From Flavobacteriales bacterium UBA7878 (lineage in GTDB: Bacteria; Bacteroidota; Bacteroidia; Flavobacteriales; Schleiferiaceae): a stretch of DNA of 42,684 bases. The stretch is taken from positions 1 to 42,684 of the forward strand of contig DLRW01000020.1 of assembly GCA_002501205.1 (NCBI GenBank), written 5' to 3'. A program made the position numbers and the translations under genes. Position 1 is the first letter of the stretch; every line of letters starts with the position of its first letter. Below the pieces are notes generated by a model, which searched no databases, was not told the origin of the DNA, and was given only the letters and a program-made list of their open reading frames with translations. This document shows positions 32,758 through 42,032 of the stretch, piece by piece.

Positions 32758-33882
32758 TCAAAACATGGTGGTATTCATGGTTACCATTGGCAAATACATA
32801 CCAATGAGGATTAATCCTACAATGGCTCCAAGGAACAATATTAAAACCGGTTCGATTAATGAGCCCATTTGTTTTGACTTCGCTGCTTGGTCTTTCTGTA
32901 ATTCTTCTGAAATGGTATGAAAGATGTTTGAAAGTTGATTCGTTTGTTCTCCGATATTAATTAAACTTAAAAATTTAGGGTTAATTAGGCTTGAATTTTT
33001 TAATTCAGAGTAGAATGTAGATCCCGACTTGATTTTTCGATTTGTTTTGAGAAGTAATTCTTGCAGTGCGGGGTGTTGACATGAAGTTGAAATTGACTCC
33101 AGAGCTTCTGATAAGGTATTACCAGAGCTAAGAAGAAGTTTAAAACTCGTAGCGACAGACAGCAGGTGGTTTTGTAATACAAAGTTGCCAATTATTGGGG
33201 TTTTAATGAATACCCAAGAAAACCTTAGTTTATAGGCCTCGTTATTTTTCGAAAGAAACCAATGCAATCCAATCAGGCTTAGGGTAATTGTGAGAAAGCC
33301 TGCAGCTAAAAAGGTGAAATTGTCGGATAGTTGAATAATTAGTTCTGTAATTCGAGGTAAACTTCCTCCACTTCTTTTAAACGTGTCCTTAAAAAGCGGA
33401 ACCAAGAACTGTAACATGAAGGTTACTGCCGCAATAGATGTAAATAGTACGACGGTAGGATAGGTTAAGGTTGTAATTAAAGTTTTCCGTTGATCTATTT
33501 TAAGTTGATAGTAACTGTTTAATTCGTTAAAGACAGATTTTAAATTTCCAGCACTTTCCCCAACTTTTACAGTTGCGATATCCTGTCCGTTAAAGAGTTG
33601 AATTGGTTCCAAGGCTACGCTTAGTGGAAGGCCATCATATACTTTTTGCTCTATACTAGCAATTATTGATTTTTGATTTTTGTTTTGTAATTGTTCTTGA
33701 ATAAGTGGAAGGGCATCAGAAATGGTGATTCCGGCATTACTAAACAATGCTAATTCCTTGAAAAATCGTGACTTGAATTTATTTTGCCCAAAGTAATCAA
33801 GACTAGAAAATGTAAAACTGGAAGTACTCCTTCCCGATTGTTTAGGGTTACTTTTTTTTTGTTTCGGGATCTTAATTTCCAT
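32758..33882 (-). CDS. gspF: GspF/PilC-type inner-membrane platform protein
   Basis: The platform protein of type II secretion / type IV filament machines that couples the ATPase to pilin assembly. It has 374 residues with the two duplicated T2SSF domains (ELALFSNAGITISDALPLIQ and the second repeat FKLLLSSGNTLSEALESIST) and three membrane segments (about 135-160, 185-207, 347-368). It has the motif VKVGESAGNLKSVFNELNSY and its second-half echo INIGEQTNQLSNIFHTISEE. It overlaps the upstream minor pilin gene by 11 nt and is the last gene of the operon before the bidirectional terminator. Confidence 0.95.
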   Translation of the reverse strand: MEIKIPKQKKSNPKQSGRSTSSFTFSSLDYFGQNKFKSRFFKELALFSNAGITISDALPLIQEQLQNKNQKSIIASIEQKVYDGLPLSVALEPIQLFNGQDIATVKVGESAGNLKSVFNELNSYYQLKIDQRKTLITTLTYPTVVLFTSIAAVTFMLQFLVPLFKDTFKRSGGSLPRITELIIQLSDNFTFLAAGFLTITLSLIGLHWFLSKNNEAYKLRFSWVFIKTPIIGNFVLQNHLLSVATSFKLLLSSGNTLSEALESISTSCQHPALQELLLKTNRKIKSGSTFYSELKNSSLINPKFLSLINIGEQTNQLSNIFHTISEELQKDQAAKSKQMGSLIEPVLILFLGAIVGLILIGMYLPMVTMNTTMF

Positions 33883-34255
33883 TTTCCTCAGTAGTTTTCA
33901 AGGGCAAAAAGTATCGGATTAACTCTTCTTCCAACATTGCAGAATCTAGTATACTATCACCTTTATAAAGAAGTATTGATGCTGTATTTAGGCTTATACC
34001 ATTTTCAGTTAAGTGTCCAATGTTTTCAGTTTTTGGAATGTTAATATCCAATAAAATGGAGTCGTTGAAATTCTTTTCAAGGTAATAATGATGGTAAATA
34101 GCCTTTACCTCAGAATAATTCCTTTGAGTCGTGACGAAACCATGGTAATAGCGACTACCGATTTCAGATAATTTAACTAGAACTATTACTAAAATCATGG
34201 CAATAGTGGTTGATATCAAAAGCTCATATAAAGTATAAGCAGCAATCTTTTTCAT
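33872..34255 (-). CDS. Minor pseudopilin, prepilin-type N-terminus
   Basis: 127 residues. A short basic leader MKKIAA is followed by YTLYELLISTTIAMILVIVLV, a class III-type prepilin signal with Glu at +5 and a hydrophobic helix, but with Ala in place of the usual Gly before the cut. A small globular domain follows (GFVTTQRNYSEVKAIYHHYY). The size and position suggest a GspI/GspJ-like minor pseudopilin. It overlaps the previous gene by 4 nt and gspF by 11 nt. Confidence 0.8.
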   Translation of the reverse strand: MKKIAAYTLYELLISTTIAMILVIVLVKLSEIGSRYYHGFVTTQRNYSEVKAIYHHYYLEKNFNDSILLDINIPKTENIGHLTENGISLNTASILLYKGDSILDSAMLEEELIRYFLPLKTTEENGN

Positions 34256-34584
34256 AACTGCGTCTTTATCCTTGATCTACAGAAGGTGGTGTCTCCATTG
34301 GCATTCAGTATGCAAACCGTTATTATGTTAGACTTTTCATTGTAGGCTGATGTTTTAATGGACATGTCATAGGAGTCTTTAGCAATAATTTGAGTCTTTG
34401 GATTTATGCTACAAGAGTCTAAGAAATTATTCGTATCAATATGTGCTTGAAACCTGATACGCTCTCTTTGTGCGCCAGTATTCACATTTTTTAAGATTAA
34501 AAAGGTCAAGGATATCAAAATGGATAAAAGAACTCCAGATATAATCACTTCATGCAGGCTATAGGATCGAATTTTAGTGCTCAC
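34252..34584 (-). CDS. Minor pseudopilin, prepilin-type N-terminus
   Basis: 110 residues. MSTKIRS is followed by YSLHEVIISGVLLSILISL, a prepilin-type signal with Glu+5 and a hydrophobic helix, with Ser rather than Gly before the predicted cut. The start codon appears to be GTG (34584), as no ATG precedes the signal. The C-terminal domain is short and basic with two Cys (TVCILNANGDTTFCRSRI), possibly a disulphide. It resembles a small GspH/GspI-like pseudopilin. Confidence 0.75.
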   Translation of the reverse strand: MSTKIRSYSLHEVIISGVLLSILISLTFLILKNVNTGAQRERIRFQAHIDTNNFLDSCSINPKTQIIAKDSYDMSIKTSAYNEKSNIITVCILNANGDTTFCRSRIKTQL

Positions 34585-35779
34585 GTAATTGTGTATATCG
34601 GGTTAAGCTACTTCCGTCCCAAAACGGTTCAATAGATAAATTACGCAGACTATTTCCCATGATCTTTTGACTATTGAAGGTTAAAGTGCTTGTTGCTATT
34701 ACGCTAGCTGAAAAGTGCCCCATTAAATTAATCGCTCCTTCTACGTACATCTGACCTGTAAATGTGGTTAATCGATCTGATATAACTAATGGGTTCAAAT
34801 TCTCAGTGTTTTGAAAAACAATGACATTTCCAGAAATTTCAGAGTGATCCTTAAAGTGAATCCCTTTTTTTTGAGGGTTTGAAATAACTATAGAACTGTT
34901 GGATAGCTTCAAGTTTTTTCCGAATCGTATTGAATCTTGAACAATGAAGTGTGCCTGACCTTTGAAATTGTCCAGGACTTCGATTGTTGGAGCATGAACA
35001 ATAATATTATCCAATTGGCAACTTTTATCTATTACAATGTGCCTTTCTGAGATTAGAATAATATTATTGCTTAAGTCCATATTCTTTAGGGTATCCATAC
35101 CATTACAGTAAAGAATAAGCGTTGCTTCTCGAAATGAGTTCTTAACTCTTTGTTCTGATGTATTTAATAATTTGACTCGATTATCCTTTGGTATAGGGGT
35201 GTATTCCTTTAATATTTCTAGTTCTGGTCGAAGTAATGGAAGTGTAGGAGTACTTTGATGTAGATTGACTTTAGAATTAAGATCGTCCGTAATGTTATTC
35301 ATTTTAGCATCTGGGACAAAAATGGAGCCACTCAGTTGTACATCTTCCAGCACATTAATTGAGATTTGATTATCTGCCAGATATAAAGTGGGGCTGGCCG
35401 ATCCTGATAATAGCTGAGGGTTTATTAGGAAACTCCTATTGAATTTCACCAATGAGGAGTCTGGGAAATTGAGATTTAACACATAATAACTAGCCCATGG
35501 GATAATGGAGACCTCAACAAGTTCATTTGAAATTTGTAAATCCTGGAATATGAAGTTAGTGTCTATCGATGCATTTAGGCTTAAAGCATAATTGAATGCT
35601 GATTGATAAAGGTCGATCGCCCTAAAACTTCTATAATACCGATTGTCAACAGCGATTTCATTCTTTAGTAAAAGAAATAATAGACTTAAGATTCCGGATA
35701 TGATGAGGAGGGAACTAAGAAAAAAATTGAATGAATATGCTTTAGTCTTGAAATTCAAGTATTTGACTTTCTTTCCCAT
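34574..35779 (-). CDS. GspK/PilX-like membrane protein with beta-helix-like passenger
   Basis: 401 residues. The N-terminus has a basic tail and one membrane helix (about 17-37), followed by FRAIDLYQSAFNYALSL, reminiscent of the helix after the N-terminus in GspK/PilX tip proteins, but without a clear prepilin cleavage Glu. The remainder (about 140-380) is rich in short alternating beta strands with regular turns (GQAHFIVQDSIRFGKNLKLS, IHFKDHSEISGNVIVFQNTE), like a right-handed beta-helix / bactofilin-type domain. I infer a filament-tip component carrying a beta-helical domain; no catalytic motif is seen. It overlaps the GspC-like gene by 38 nt. Confidence 0.65.
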   Translation of the reverse strand: MGKKVKYLNFKTKAYSFNFFLSSLLIISGILSLLFLLLKNEIAVDNRYYRSFRAIDLYQSAFNYALSLNASIDTNFIFQDLQISNELVEVSIIPWASYYVLNLNFPDSSLVKFNRSFLINPQLLSGSASPTLYLADNQISINVLEDVQLSGSIFVPDAKMNNITDDLNSKVNLHQSTPTLPLLRPELEILKEYTPIPKDNRVKLLNTSEQRVKNSFREATLILYCNGMDTLKNMDLSNNIILISERHIVIDKSCQLDNIIVHAPTIEVLDNFKGQAHFIVQDSIRFGKNLKLSNSSIVISNPQKKGIHFKDHSEISGNVIVFQNTENLNPLVISDRLTTFTGQMYVEGAINLMGHFSASVIATSTLTFNSQKIMGNSLRNLSIEPFWDGSSLTRYTQLREH

Positions 35780-36236
35780 TTTTTAACCTTACGGATGAAT
35801 TTAAGATCTGGCTAATTTTATAATGAGCAATACTATCCCCAACTGATCGTGTATATAGCTGTCCTTGGTATTTTAATATACAATTCACCTCTTTGTCATT
35901 CTTGATAATACCTAAAAGCTGAATGGGGTTTTTATTTATTATGGTATTAGGTTGATTGGAAATATATGCTCTGGATTGCCTTCCACTATTTCCATTTACT
36001 CTAGCTTGGCTTATGTTTTGAGGCGAGTTAATAGCTTTAGACCTCCCAAATGGACTTCGGTAATTCTGATCCATTAAGCCAGGAGTTCTGGAAAAAGTTT
36101 GATCAATGATTACTTTTCCCTTTAGCTGAGTAGTGTTATCACTGCTATGGGAAAATGATTTGTATACTCGCCATCCTATTAAGCCCCAGATAAATAGAAG
36201 AGCAGGAATTAGTACCCAATTTAGTTTATTTTTCAT
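35742..36236 (-). CDS. GspC/PilP-like inner-membrane protein
   Basis: 164 residues: one N-terminal membrane helix (about 7-25), a basic and Ser/Asn-rich linker (about 30-105), then a small beta domain with LLGIIKNDKEVNCILKYQG, YTRSVGDSIAHYKISQIL and KNGKESQILEF, the pattern of the homology region of GspC and of PilP, which binds the secretin N-domains. It should link the inner-membrane platform to the secretin. It overlaps both neighbouring genes. Confidence 0.75.
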   Translation of the reverse strand: MKNKLNWVLIPALLFIWGLIGWRVYKSFSHSSDNTTQLKGKVIIDQTFSRTPGLMDQNYRSPFGRSKAINSPQNISQARVNGNSGRQSRAYISNQPNTIINKNPIQLLGIIKNDKEVNCILKYQGQLYTRSVGDSIAHYKISQILNSSVRLKNGKESQILEFQD

Positions 36237-37170
36237 AGAAATAGTAATTGGGGAGACTCCAAGAACTACTATTACCTGCTTTGTCGGTAGATTTTATAGT
36301 GATTTTGATCTCACCTTCTTCTTTTAAACGGTATTGGATGGATTGCCGGTTTTGAACTACAATTGTGTCACTAATCATTGAGCTTAAATAATTAATAGCT
36401 ATTGAGTCCGAAACGGTGCTAATTTCATTTTGATCTTTTACAATTTGAATATTGATTGTCTCGGTCAACAAGGTGTCATTAGAATTAGCAATGCTTAAAC
36501 TGCTTGGAATTGGAGCACTGTTATCCAATACAAGTATTCTATTGCTGGGAAGACTGGTTAAATTATCTCTGTGGGCTGTTAATTCAACTAAAAAACTTCC
36601 TTCTGTAGGAAGTGTTAAACTATCAGAATTAATAGCAGTTACTAGGGTGTCAACACGAAGAATTGAACCAGAATTGTTTTCATAAGTTTTAAGCAGATAG
36701 TATTCACAGGATTGAACGGGATACCAATTAACAATTCGACTTGCATGCTTACTAGTGTCGTTGTTGTTTGGATATACAATGTAAGGTCTGATATTCTGCA
36801 GGCTTGTGGTAGTATTGACGCTAAAGGATTGAAAGCTATACTCAGATGAATTATTAATTTGATTCGCTCGAACCCGCATTGTATGTTCTCCTTCGGAGAG
36901 GAAATCAATAAATTGAGTTTTAGTTAACAAGGTATCTAAGATCATTATATGTGGGCCAATGAAATCCGGTTTGGCCACTTGCAAGTGATAATTAATAGCA
37001 TCCTGAACCTCACTCCAATTAAATTGAACCTCAGAGTTGCTAATAATCTCGCCTTCACTGGGGGAGAAGATCAAAATCTTTTCCTCGCTTAGGTTGGGTT
37101 CAAAAACTTCGGAACATCCCATCAAGAAGCTTAGGCAAAGTATAAGAAGACCTATTTTATTAGTTGTCAT
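36226..37170 (-). CDS. Beta-sandwich lipoprotein within the secretion operon
   Basis: 314 residues from MTTNKIGLLILCLSF. A TTG 6 codons upstream is in frame but less likely. The lipobox is FLMGC, then SEVFEPNLSEEK. Three tandem beta-sandwich domains follow: two fibronectin-III-like (PSEGEIISNSEVQFNWSEVQ; IVNWYPVQSCEYYLLKTYEN) and one Ig-like ending in KSTDKAGNSSSWSLPN. I know no standard type II subunit with this layout. A pilotin role for the secretin, or a surface anchor or receptor for substrate, are both possible. It is fully embedded in the operon with overlapping ends. Confidence 0.78.
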   Translation of the reverse strand: MTTNKIGLLILCLSFLMGCSEVFEPNLSEEKILIFSPSEGEIISNSEVQFNWSEVQDAINYHLQVAKPDFIGPHIMILDTLLTKTQFIDFLSEGEHTMRVRANQINNSSEYSFQSFSVNTTTSLQNIRPYIVYPNNNDTSKHASRIVNWYPVQSCEYYLLKTYENNSGSILRVDTLVTAINSDSLTLPTEGSFLVELTAHRDNLTSLPSNRILVLDNSAPIPSSLSIANSNDTLLTETINIQIVKDQNEISTVSDSIAINYLSSMISDTIVVQNRQSIQYRLKEEGEIKITIKSTDKAGNSSSWSLPNYYFYEK

Positions 37171-37645
37171 GATTATTTGTTTCCACAATTATTTTTAAAA
37201 AAAGCTTGGAGCTATTGTCGTCTTGATATAAGTCCGTTGCTATTAATGATCCTTTGGGTAGGCTTTGTTCAAAGTGTAATAGATACTTAAGTAATTCAGT
37301 AAATTTTCCCTCAACTAAAATTTGAGCAATCGGATTCTTATTGAAAGGGTTTATGCTAGAATTTACTTTTTTGAGTTTAATGCTCTTAAGTTTTATTGAA
37401 TCAGATAGTTGAAGGAGTAATTCCTTTAAAGATTCTTCAGAATAGGATGTTTGATTGCTTTGCCTTGGACTTAGGCTAGCTAATTGTTCAATGTGTTTTT
37501 TAGAGCTGTCAATGCTTTCAATCAGGCTTGACCTTTGTGAGATTAGATTAATAGTTAGGGGGATTTTCTGGAAAATCAAGAAACCTCCTAATACTGCAGT
37601 TGCCACAATAATTAATTTGTGGATGTAATCAAATTTATTCTTCAT
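37160..37645 (-). CDS. GspM/PilO-like inner-membrane protein
   Basis: 161 residues: a membrane helix (about 9-26), a coiled-coil stretch (INLISQRSSLIESIDSSKKH) and a C-terminal ferredoxin-like domain (PIAQILVEGKFTELLKYLLH). This is the architecture of PilO/GspM, which pairs with the GspL/PilN-like protein. Assignment rests on architecture and position, because sequence identity in this family is low. It starts by an ATGA overlap with the previous gene. Confidence 0.72.
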   Translation of the reverse strand: MKNKFDYIHKLIIVATAVLGGFLIFQKIPLTINLISQRSSLIESIDSSKKHIEQLASLSPRQSNQTSYSEESLKELLLQLSDSIKLKSIKLKKVNSSINPFNKNPIAQILVEGKFTELLKYLLHFEQSLPKGSLIATDLYQDDNSSKLFLKIIVETNNHDN

Positions 37646-38691
37646 GACTTTAAAGAAGATTCGATTTTAAAAAACATCAAATCTGTTTTTTTAGGATTTG
37701 AATTGATGAATTTCAAGTTTGTTTCTGATAATCTGCTCATTTCATTTAAATTTAAAATGAGTCTCAAAATTTCATCCTGCTTTAAGCTACTGCCATATAT
37801 AACAACCTTATTTGTGTCTCGGACTTCAAACTGATTTCGACGATCTTGCTTGCTAACAGGATTAATATAAATACCTGATAACTTCAAATTTCCAGGGACC
37901 AGGAATGAAATGGAGTCAACAAGATTTACAATTGGATACTGAGCAGTGTAAGCATTGCTATGAGGAGCTCGGTTTTTGGTTAATACTAATCGCTCTTGTT
38001 TTAAGAATTGGCTCTCAAGAAGTAACTCAGAGTTTTCTCTTTCAAGGAAATAATTGCCAACTCTGACTAAGCTGAAAAGCAGAAGCAATGGTAATGTGCC
38101 CCTTAAAAGCCATGATATCGCCTTTTGGTAATTATTGTGAGCCGTTTGATTTGCTTCAATAGTAGTAATTGGGACGCCCATTTGCCCAAGTAAATATGCT
38201 TTAAGAGGCAAATGATAAGGGTGATGGTCATCCTCGATTTTTTCCAAAGACCCCTCAGTTAAAACCTTCGTCGGCAGCTCTAGCTTTTCATTAATCAAAG
38301 CTTCAGCATGTCTCTGGCCAAAGTAGACAGCTAAAATTCGGTCCTTTAGTGGAAATGCTTCAATTAAGGCTAATAGGGATTTCTTGTTTTGAATTTGGTT
38401 TAAGAACTGTCCTTCTCGTGTGATGATATTTAAGTAAATGTCATTTATATCAATACCAGGAAGATAATTGTCAATGTTTTGTTCTTGTAAGGCTTCATTG
38501 GAATTAAGCTCCAATACGGACTCATTATATAAACTCAAAAGACAGACAGATCTAGATTTAGTGAATTGTAATTCACTAAATCTCCTTTCCGTTTTGCCAA
38601 TGTATTCATAGGAGCCCTTTTTCTTTTGATACTCGAGTATCAAGCATTTCGGGTCATCATTGTTTTCAAGAATCAGTACCGAGTAAATCAT
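37642..38691 (-). CDS. GspL/PilM-PilN-like inner-membrane protein
   Basis: 349 residues: a cytoplasmic domain of about 190 residues, a membrane helix (about 191-213, WLLRGTLPLLLLFSLVRVGN), then a periplasmic coiled coil and a ferredoxin-like domain (about 270-349). This cytoplasmic-TM-periplasmic layout is that of GspL (a PilM-PilN fusion), which recruits the ATPase to the membrane. The cytoplasmic domain is too diverged for me to confirm the actin-like fold. It lies between the secretin and the GspM-like gene, the usual place for GspL. Confidence 0.72.
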   Translation of the reverse strand: MIYSVLILENNDDPKCLILEYQKKKGSYEYIGKTERRFSELQFTKSRSVCLLSLYNESVLELNSNEALQEQNIDNYLPGIDINDIYLNIITREGQFLNQIQNKKSLLALIEAFPLKDRILAVYFGQRHAEALINEKLELPTKVLTEGSLEKIEDDHHPYHLPLKAYLLGQMGVPITTIEANQTAHNNYQKAISWLLRGTLPLLLLFSLVRVGNYFLERENSELLLESQFLKQERLVLTKNRAPHSNAYTAQYPIVNLVDSISFLVPGNLKLSGIYINPVSKQDRRNQFEVRDTNKVVIYGSSLKQDEILRLILNLNEMSRLSETNLKFINSNPKKTDLMFFKIESSLKS

Positions 38692-38708
38692 AGGAATTTA
38701 ATAGAGAT

Positions 38709-40598
38709 TTACTGAATGATTACAGGTTTAATAAAGATATTGAGCTTGGATTTATTGTCAGTTCTGTTTCTACTACTAAACAACCATTTAAGGCCCCAAA
38801 TTCTGGACAACCAAGGGATGCCTGAACCTGTACTATTAAACCCTTTTTCTTCAAGCCCTCCTAATAGTATCATATCTTCATTATCTGCTCTAATGTAGGA
38901 GTTGAAGGTACGACTCACATTTCCGGGAGGAGCTTCTGGCGCAATTCTCGCTGTAAAATCGGTTTGTTCCACCTGAATTTCCAAGGTAACTTTATTCTCA
39001 TCAGCCACATAAGGTGTAATGGTTAAAGAAAAATTGGCTTGAACGGACTGATAGTTACGAGTTGTAATGGGAATAGGGTTTTGAACACCGGTTATATTGG
39101 TCTGTTCAACCACATAGTATTCGGTATTTCCAATACTTATTGAAGCTTGATGCCCATTTAAGGTGGTGATTCGCGGAGTGCTTTTGACATTTATTAAACC
39201 ATTGGTTTCTAGCAGTTGTAGGTTTACATAGAAATTTGGAGTTACAGAGCCTAAGTTTAAACTGCCAAAACCATTAAAGCTTTGTATTAGGTTGTTTAAA
39301 GAATTAGCATTGAGATTATATTCGATTCCTGGATAAAGGGAGCCACCAGAACTGCTGGGTTGGCTACCTATTCCCGCATCCAATCCTGTAGATAAGTCTG
39401 AAGTTTTTTGATAATCAACTATGATTACCTCTATCATAACTACCGGAACAGGTTTGTCTATTTTATTAACGAATTGATTTAGAAGTAAAATATCCGGATA
39501 TAAGCCAGTTACCAGGATGCTGTTTAGCTCATCAAATTCTATGATCTCAATTTTTTGGAGTAAATTTTGAGGTATGAAATCAATGAGTTTGTGTACCGGA
39601 CGATTACGCAAATGAATCTGATCCGAGACAATTAAGCTCTTTTGGTCCTTGTTCCCCAATATATAATAGGGTGCGTCATATTTATAGGTGAATTCAGTAT
39701 GAGCCAAAAGTTTGGAAAGGCAGTCCTCAAGATTGTTTCCTTGAATATCTGCCTGAACATTTCCATTAATGTCTTCATAAAAAATGTAATCGGCATTAAA
39801 GTGATTGAAAAGCTGCTGCAGTACTGCTTTAAGTGATGATCCGCTAGATTGAATGTGAAAAACTACATTCTTGGTGCTATCCTCAGGTTGTCGCTTTAAT
39901 GCTTCTGAATTTAGGTCAATCTTGTTAATTGATTGTAAACCTGCAATGGCATTTGGTTCGGCTTGATCTATTTCAAGCAGGAACAAATTGGAATCCTTTT
40001 GACTCAACTTTAAATCATAATTAGAACAGAGCTGCTTTAAAGCTTCATCAAGAGGGACGGCCTTTAAGTAGAGGCTGATCGTTTTGTTTTGGATACTGGG
40101 ATGGTATACTAAATTGATTTCGCTTTGATCTGTAATCTCACGGCAAATAGCATGAATACTATCGTTTCTAAGGTCTAAGGTTATATATTCATTAATGCTG
40201 TCTGCAGGGCTGTGGTGAACTTGAATAAAAGGCTTGTATTTATCTGATTTTTTAGGAAAGAAATGAAGAACATCTCCAATTACTCTGAAATCCAAATCCT
40301 CTGTTTCGCAAAGAAAAACCAGTAGGTGCAGCAGGCTAATCTCTTTGAATTCCTGTTTAATGCTTCCTCTAATTTTGGAAGAGGCACTAATGTTAATCCC
40401 ATTATTTTTCCCCAGGGCTCTGAGAAATTCGGTTAATGGAACATTCTGAGCACTAAGCTCAACTTCCTCCTCTAATTGAGGGTAATCGGAAACCAAAATA
40501 CTTAGCCTGTCTTCAATAGATAAATTTGGGTTAATACCGTCTTGAGCACTTAAAAGACCGCTGAAAAGTAAAATGCTTATTAAAATGAAACGAGTCAT
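38709..40598 (-). CDS. gspD: Secretin (GspD/PilQ-type outer-membrane channel)
   Basis: 629 residues forming the outer-membrane pore. A signal peptide ends near GLLSAQ. Three successive N-domain/STN-like modules follow (about 37-115, 140-210, 245-315; for example NVPLTEFLRALGKNNGINIS and AVPLDEALKQLCSNYDLKLS), then an N0/NolW-type domain (HKLIDFIPQNLLQKIEIIEF) and the secretin C-domain with VKSTPRITTLNGHQASISIG and the terminal DMILLGGLEEKG ... IFIKPVIIQ. No S-domain for a classical pilotin is obvious. Its ATG overlaps the gspE stop by one base (TAATG). Confidence 0.93.
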   Translation of the reverse strand: MTRFILISILLFSGLLSAQDGINPNLSIEDRLSILVSDYPQLEEEVELSAQNVPLTEFLRALGKNNGINISASSKIRGSIKQEFKEISLLHLLVFLCETEDLDFRVIGDVLHFFPKKSDKYKPFIQVHHSPADSINEYITLDLRNDSIHAICREITDQSEINLVYHPSIQNKTISLYLKAVPLDEALKQLCSNYDLKLSQKDSNLFLLEIDQAEPNAIAGLQSINKIDLNSEALKRQPEDSTKNVVFHIQSSGSSLKAVLQQLFNHFNADYIFYEDINGNVQADIQGNNLEDCLSKLLAHTEFTYKYDAPYYILGNKDQKSLIVSDQIHLRNRPVHKLIDFIPQNLLQKIEIIEFDELNSILVTGLYPDILLLNQFVNKIDKPVPVVMIEVIIVDYQKTSDLSTGLDAGIGSQPSSSGGSLYPGIEYNLNANSLNNLIQSFNGFGSLNLGSVTPNFYVNLQLLETNGLINVKSTPRITTLNGHQASISIGNTEYYVVEQTNITGVQNPIPITTRNYQSVQANFSLTITPYVADENKVTLEIQVEQTDFTARIAPEAPPGNVSRTFNSYIRADNEDMILLGGLEEKGFNSTGSGIPWLSRIWGLKWLFSSRNRTDNKSKLNIFIKPVIIQ

Positions 40599-41998
40599 TA
40601 ATTCTCTGTGATTATTGATACTATTTCTTCAAAGGAAGTCTCTCCTTTCTTAACTAGTTCTAAGGCCTGATGTGCTAAACTTTGGCCGTTTAAAACAGGC
40701 TCCTCGAAAAGTCCTTGATTTATTTGTTTTTTATGTTCTGGGTTCATTTTAAAAATTTCATATATAGCTTTTCGACCTGAGTACCCAGTGTGGTAGCATT
40801 GATTGCAGCTTCCTGATTTATAAGTGTCAGCAATTTTGTATTGATCTTTCAAAGCAATGTTTTCATCTGGAGACTCTAGTATTTTACATTGTGGACAAAG
40901 AAGTCTCACTAATCTTTGAGCGATACTTAATTGCAATGCTCCACTCAGTAAAAAGCCTGGAACTCCCATGTCTAATAAGCGATTAATGGTCCCACTTGCT
41001 GAATTAGTATGAATCGTGGCCAGAACCAGGTGACCAGTTAGTGCTGCACGAATTGCCATTTGGGCTGTTTCGGGGTCCCGAATTTCACCAAGCATGATTA
41101 TATCAGGATCTTGGCGTAAAAAAGTCTTCATAGCCCGTGGGAAGTCCAGTCCAATGGATTCCTTAAGTTGAACTTGATTGATACCGCTTAAGGTGTATTC
41201 CACCGGGTCTTCTATTGTAAGGATGTTTTTGGTACTACTATTAAGGATCTTTAAGCTGGCATAAAGAGTGGTAGTTTTACCGGAGCCGGTTGGACCGCTA
41301 ATAAGAATTAAGCCATGTGGCTTTTTTAAAGCCTTCAAGTAACCTTCTAATTGAGCATTGCTAAATCCCAATTTTGAAATATCAAGTGAACTGGCATCTT
41401 TATTTAGGATACGAAGTACAATCTTTTCTCCATGAATAGTGGGTAAGGTTGAAACCCTAAGGTTAAACAGATGCCCTTTATAATTTAGTTCACACCTACC
41501 GTCTTGAGGAAGCCTTTTTTCTGCAATATCAAGTCCACTTAAAATTTTTATCTGATTTACAATGGCAAGGAATTTTTGAGAAGCTATTTTTTTCTGATCG
41601 ATAAGATGTCCATCAATTCTATAGCGCAATCGGCCATTGTTTTTTTCCGATTCAAAATGAATATCGCTGGCCTGATCTTGGTGCGCCTTATAAATGATTT
41701 GAAGAACTTCATCGGGTTGATCCGAAATTGCATTTTGCTCTTCCGGTTCTGATTGGGCTTTGAGGCGGTAATACTTGGCCAGGCCGGTATCTATATCATT
41801 TGGACTTGTCGACAGAAGGATGACTTTCTTATTTAAAATGAGCTCCAGCTCCTTTTGAGGAGAAGTGCTAAGCTTTTCAGGGCTGATATGGAAAGTAATC
41901 TCATGACCATTTGCCATAATTGGAATAATACGGTAATGATGTGCCTGCTTCGCCGAAATAAGCTGTTTAATATTTACATCCAGATCCGTCATTGTCAT
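40598..41998 (-). CDS. gspE: GspE/PilB-type assembly ATPase
   Basis: 466 residues from ATG at 41998. A TTG-initiated frame extends 17 codons further, but overlaps the peptidase gene and is less likely. It has Walker A ISGPTGSGKTTTLYA (about 234-248), Asp-box ILTIEDPVEY, Walker B DIIMLGEIRDPETA and a His-box LATIHTNSA. A tetracysteine zinc motif follows (CPQC and CNQC, about 368-401), typical of GspE/PilB rather than PilT. It drives pseudopilus extension from the cytoplasmic side of the platform. The N-terminal domain is short, lacking the long GspE-N module of many T2SS. Confidence 0.94.
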   Translation of the reverse strand: MTMTDLDVNIKQLISAKQAHHYRIIPIMANGHEITFHISPEKLSTSPQKELELILNKKVILLSTSPNDIDTGLAKYYRLKAQSEPEEQNAISDQPDEVLQIIYKAHQDQASDIHFESEKNNGRLRYRIDGHLIDQKKIASQKFLAIVNQIKILSGLDIAEKRLPQDGRCELNYKGHLFNLRVSTLPTIHGEKIVLRILNKDASSLDISKLGFSNAQLEGYLKALKKPHGLILISGPTGSGKTTTLYASLKILNSSTKNILTIEDPVEYTLSGINQVQLKESIGLDFPRAMKTFLRQDPDIIMLGEIRDPETAQMAIRAALTGHLVLATIHTNSASGTINRLLDMGVPGFLLSGALQLSIAQRLVRLLCPQCKILESPDENIALKDQYKIADTYKSGSCNQCYHTGYSGRKAIYEIFKMNPEHKKQINQGLFEEPVLNGQSLAHQALELVKKGETSFEEIVSIITEN

Positions 41999-42032
41999 GC
42001 AATTTTTTGTTTCAAAATAGAAGCCGAGCCTG

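Noticed and set aside
32592..32807. Plus-strand frame across the tRNA and terminator
   Set aside because: It consists of the tRNA gene and its terminator, not protein-coding sequence.
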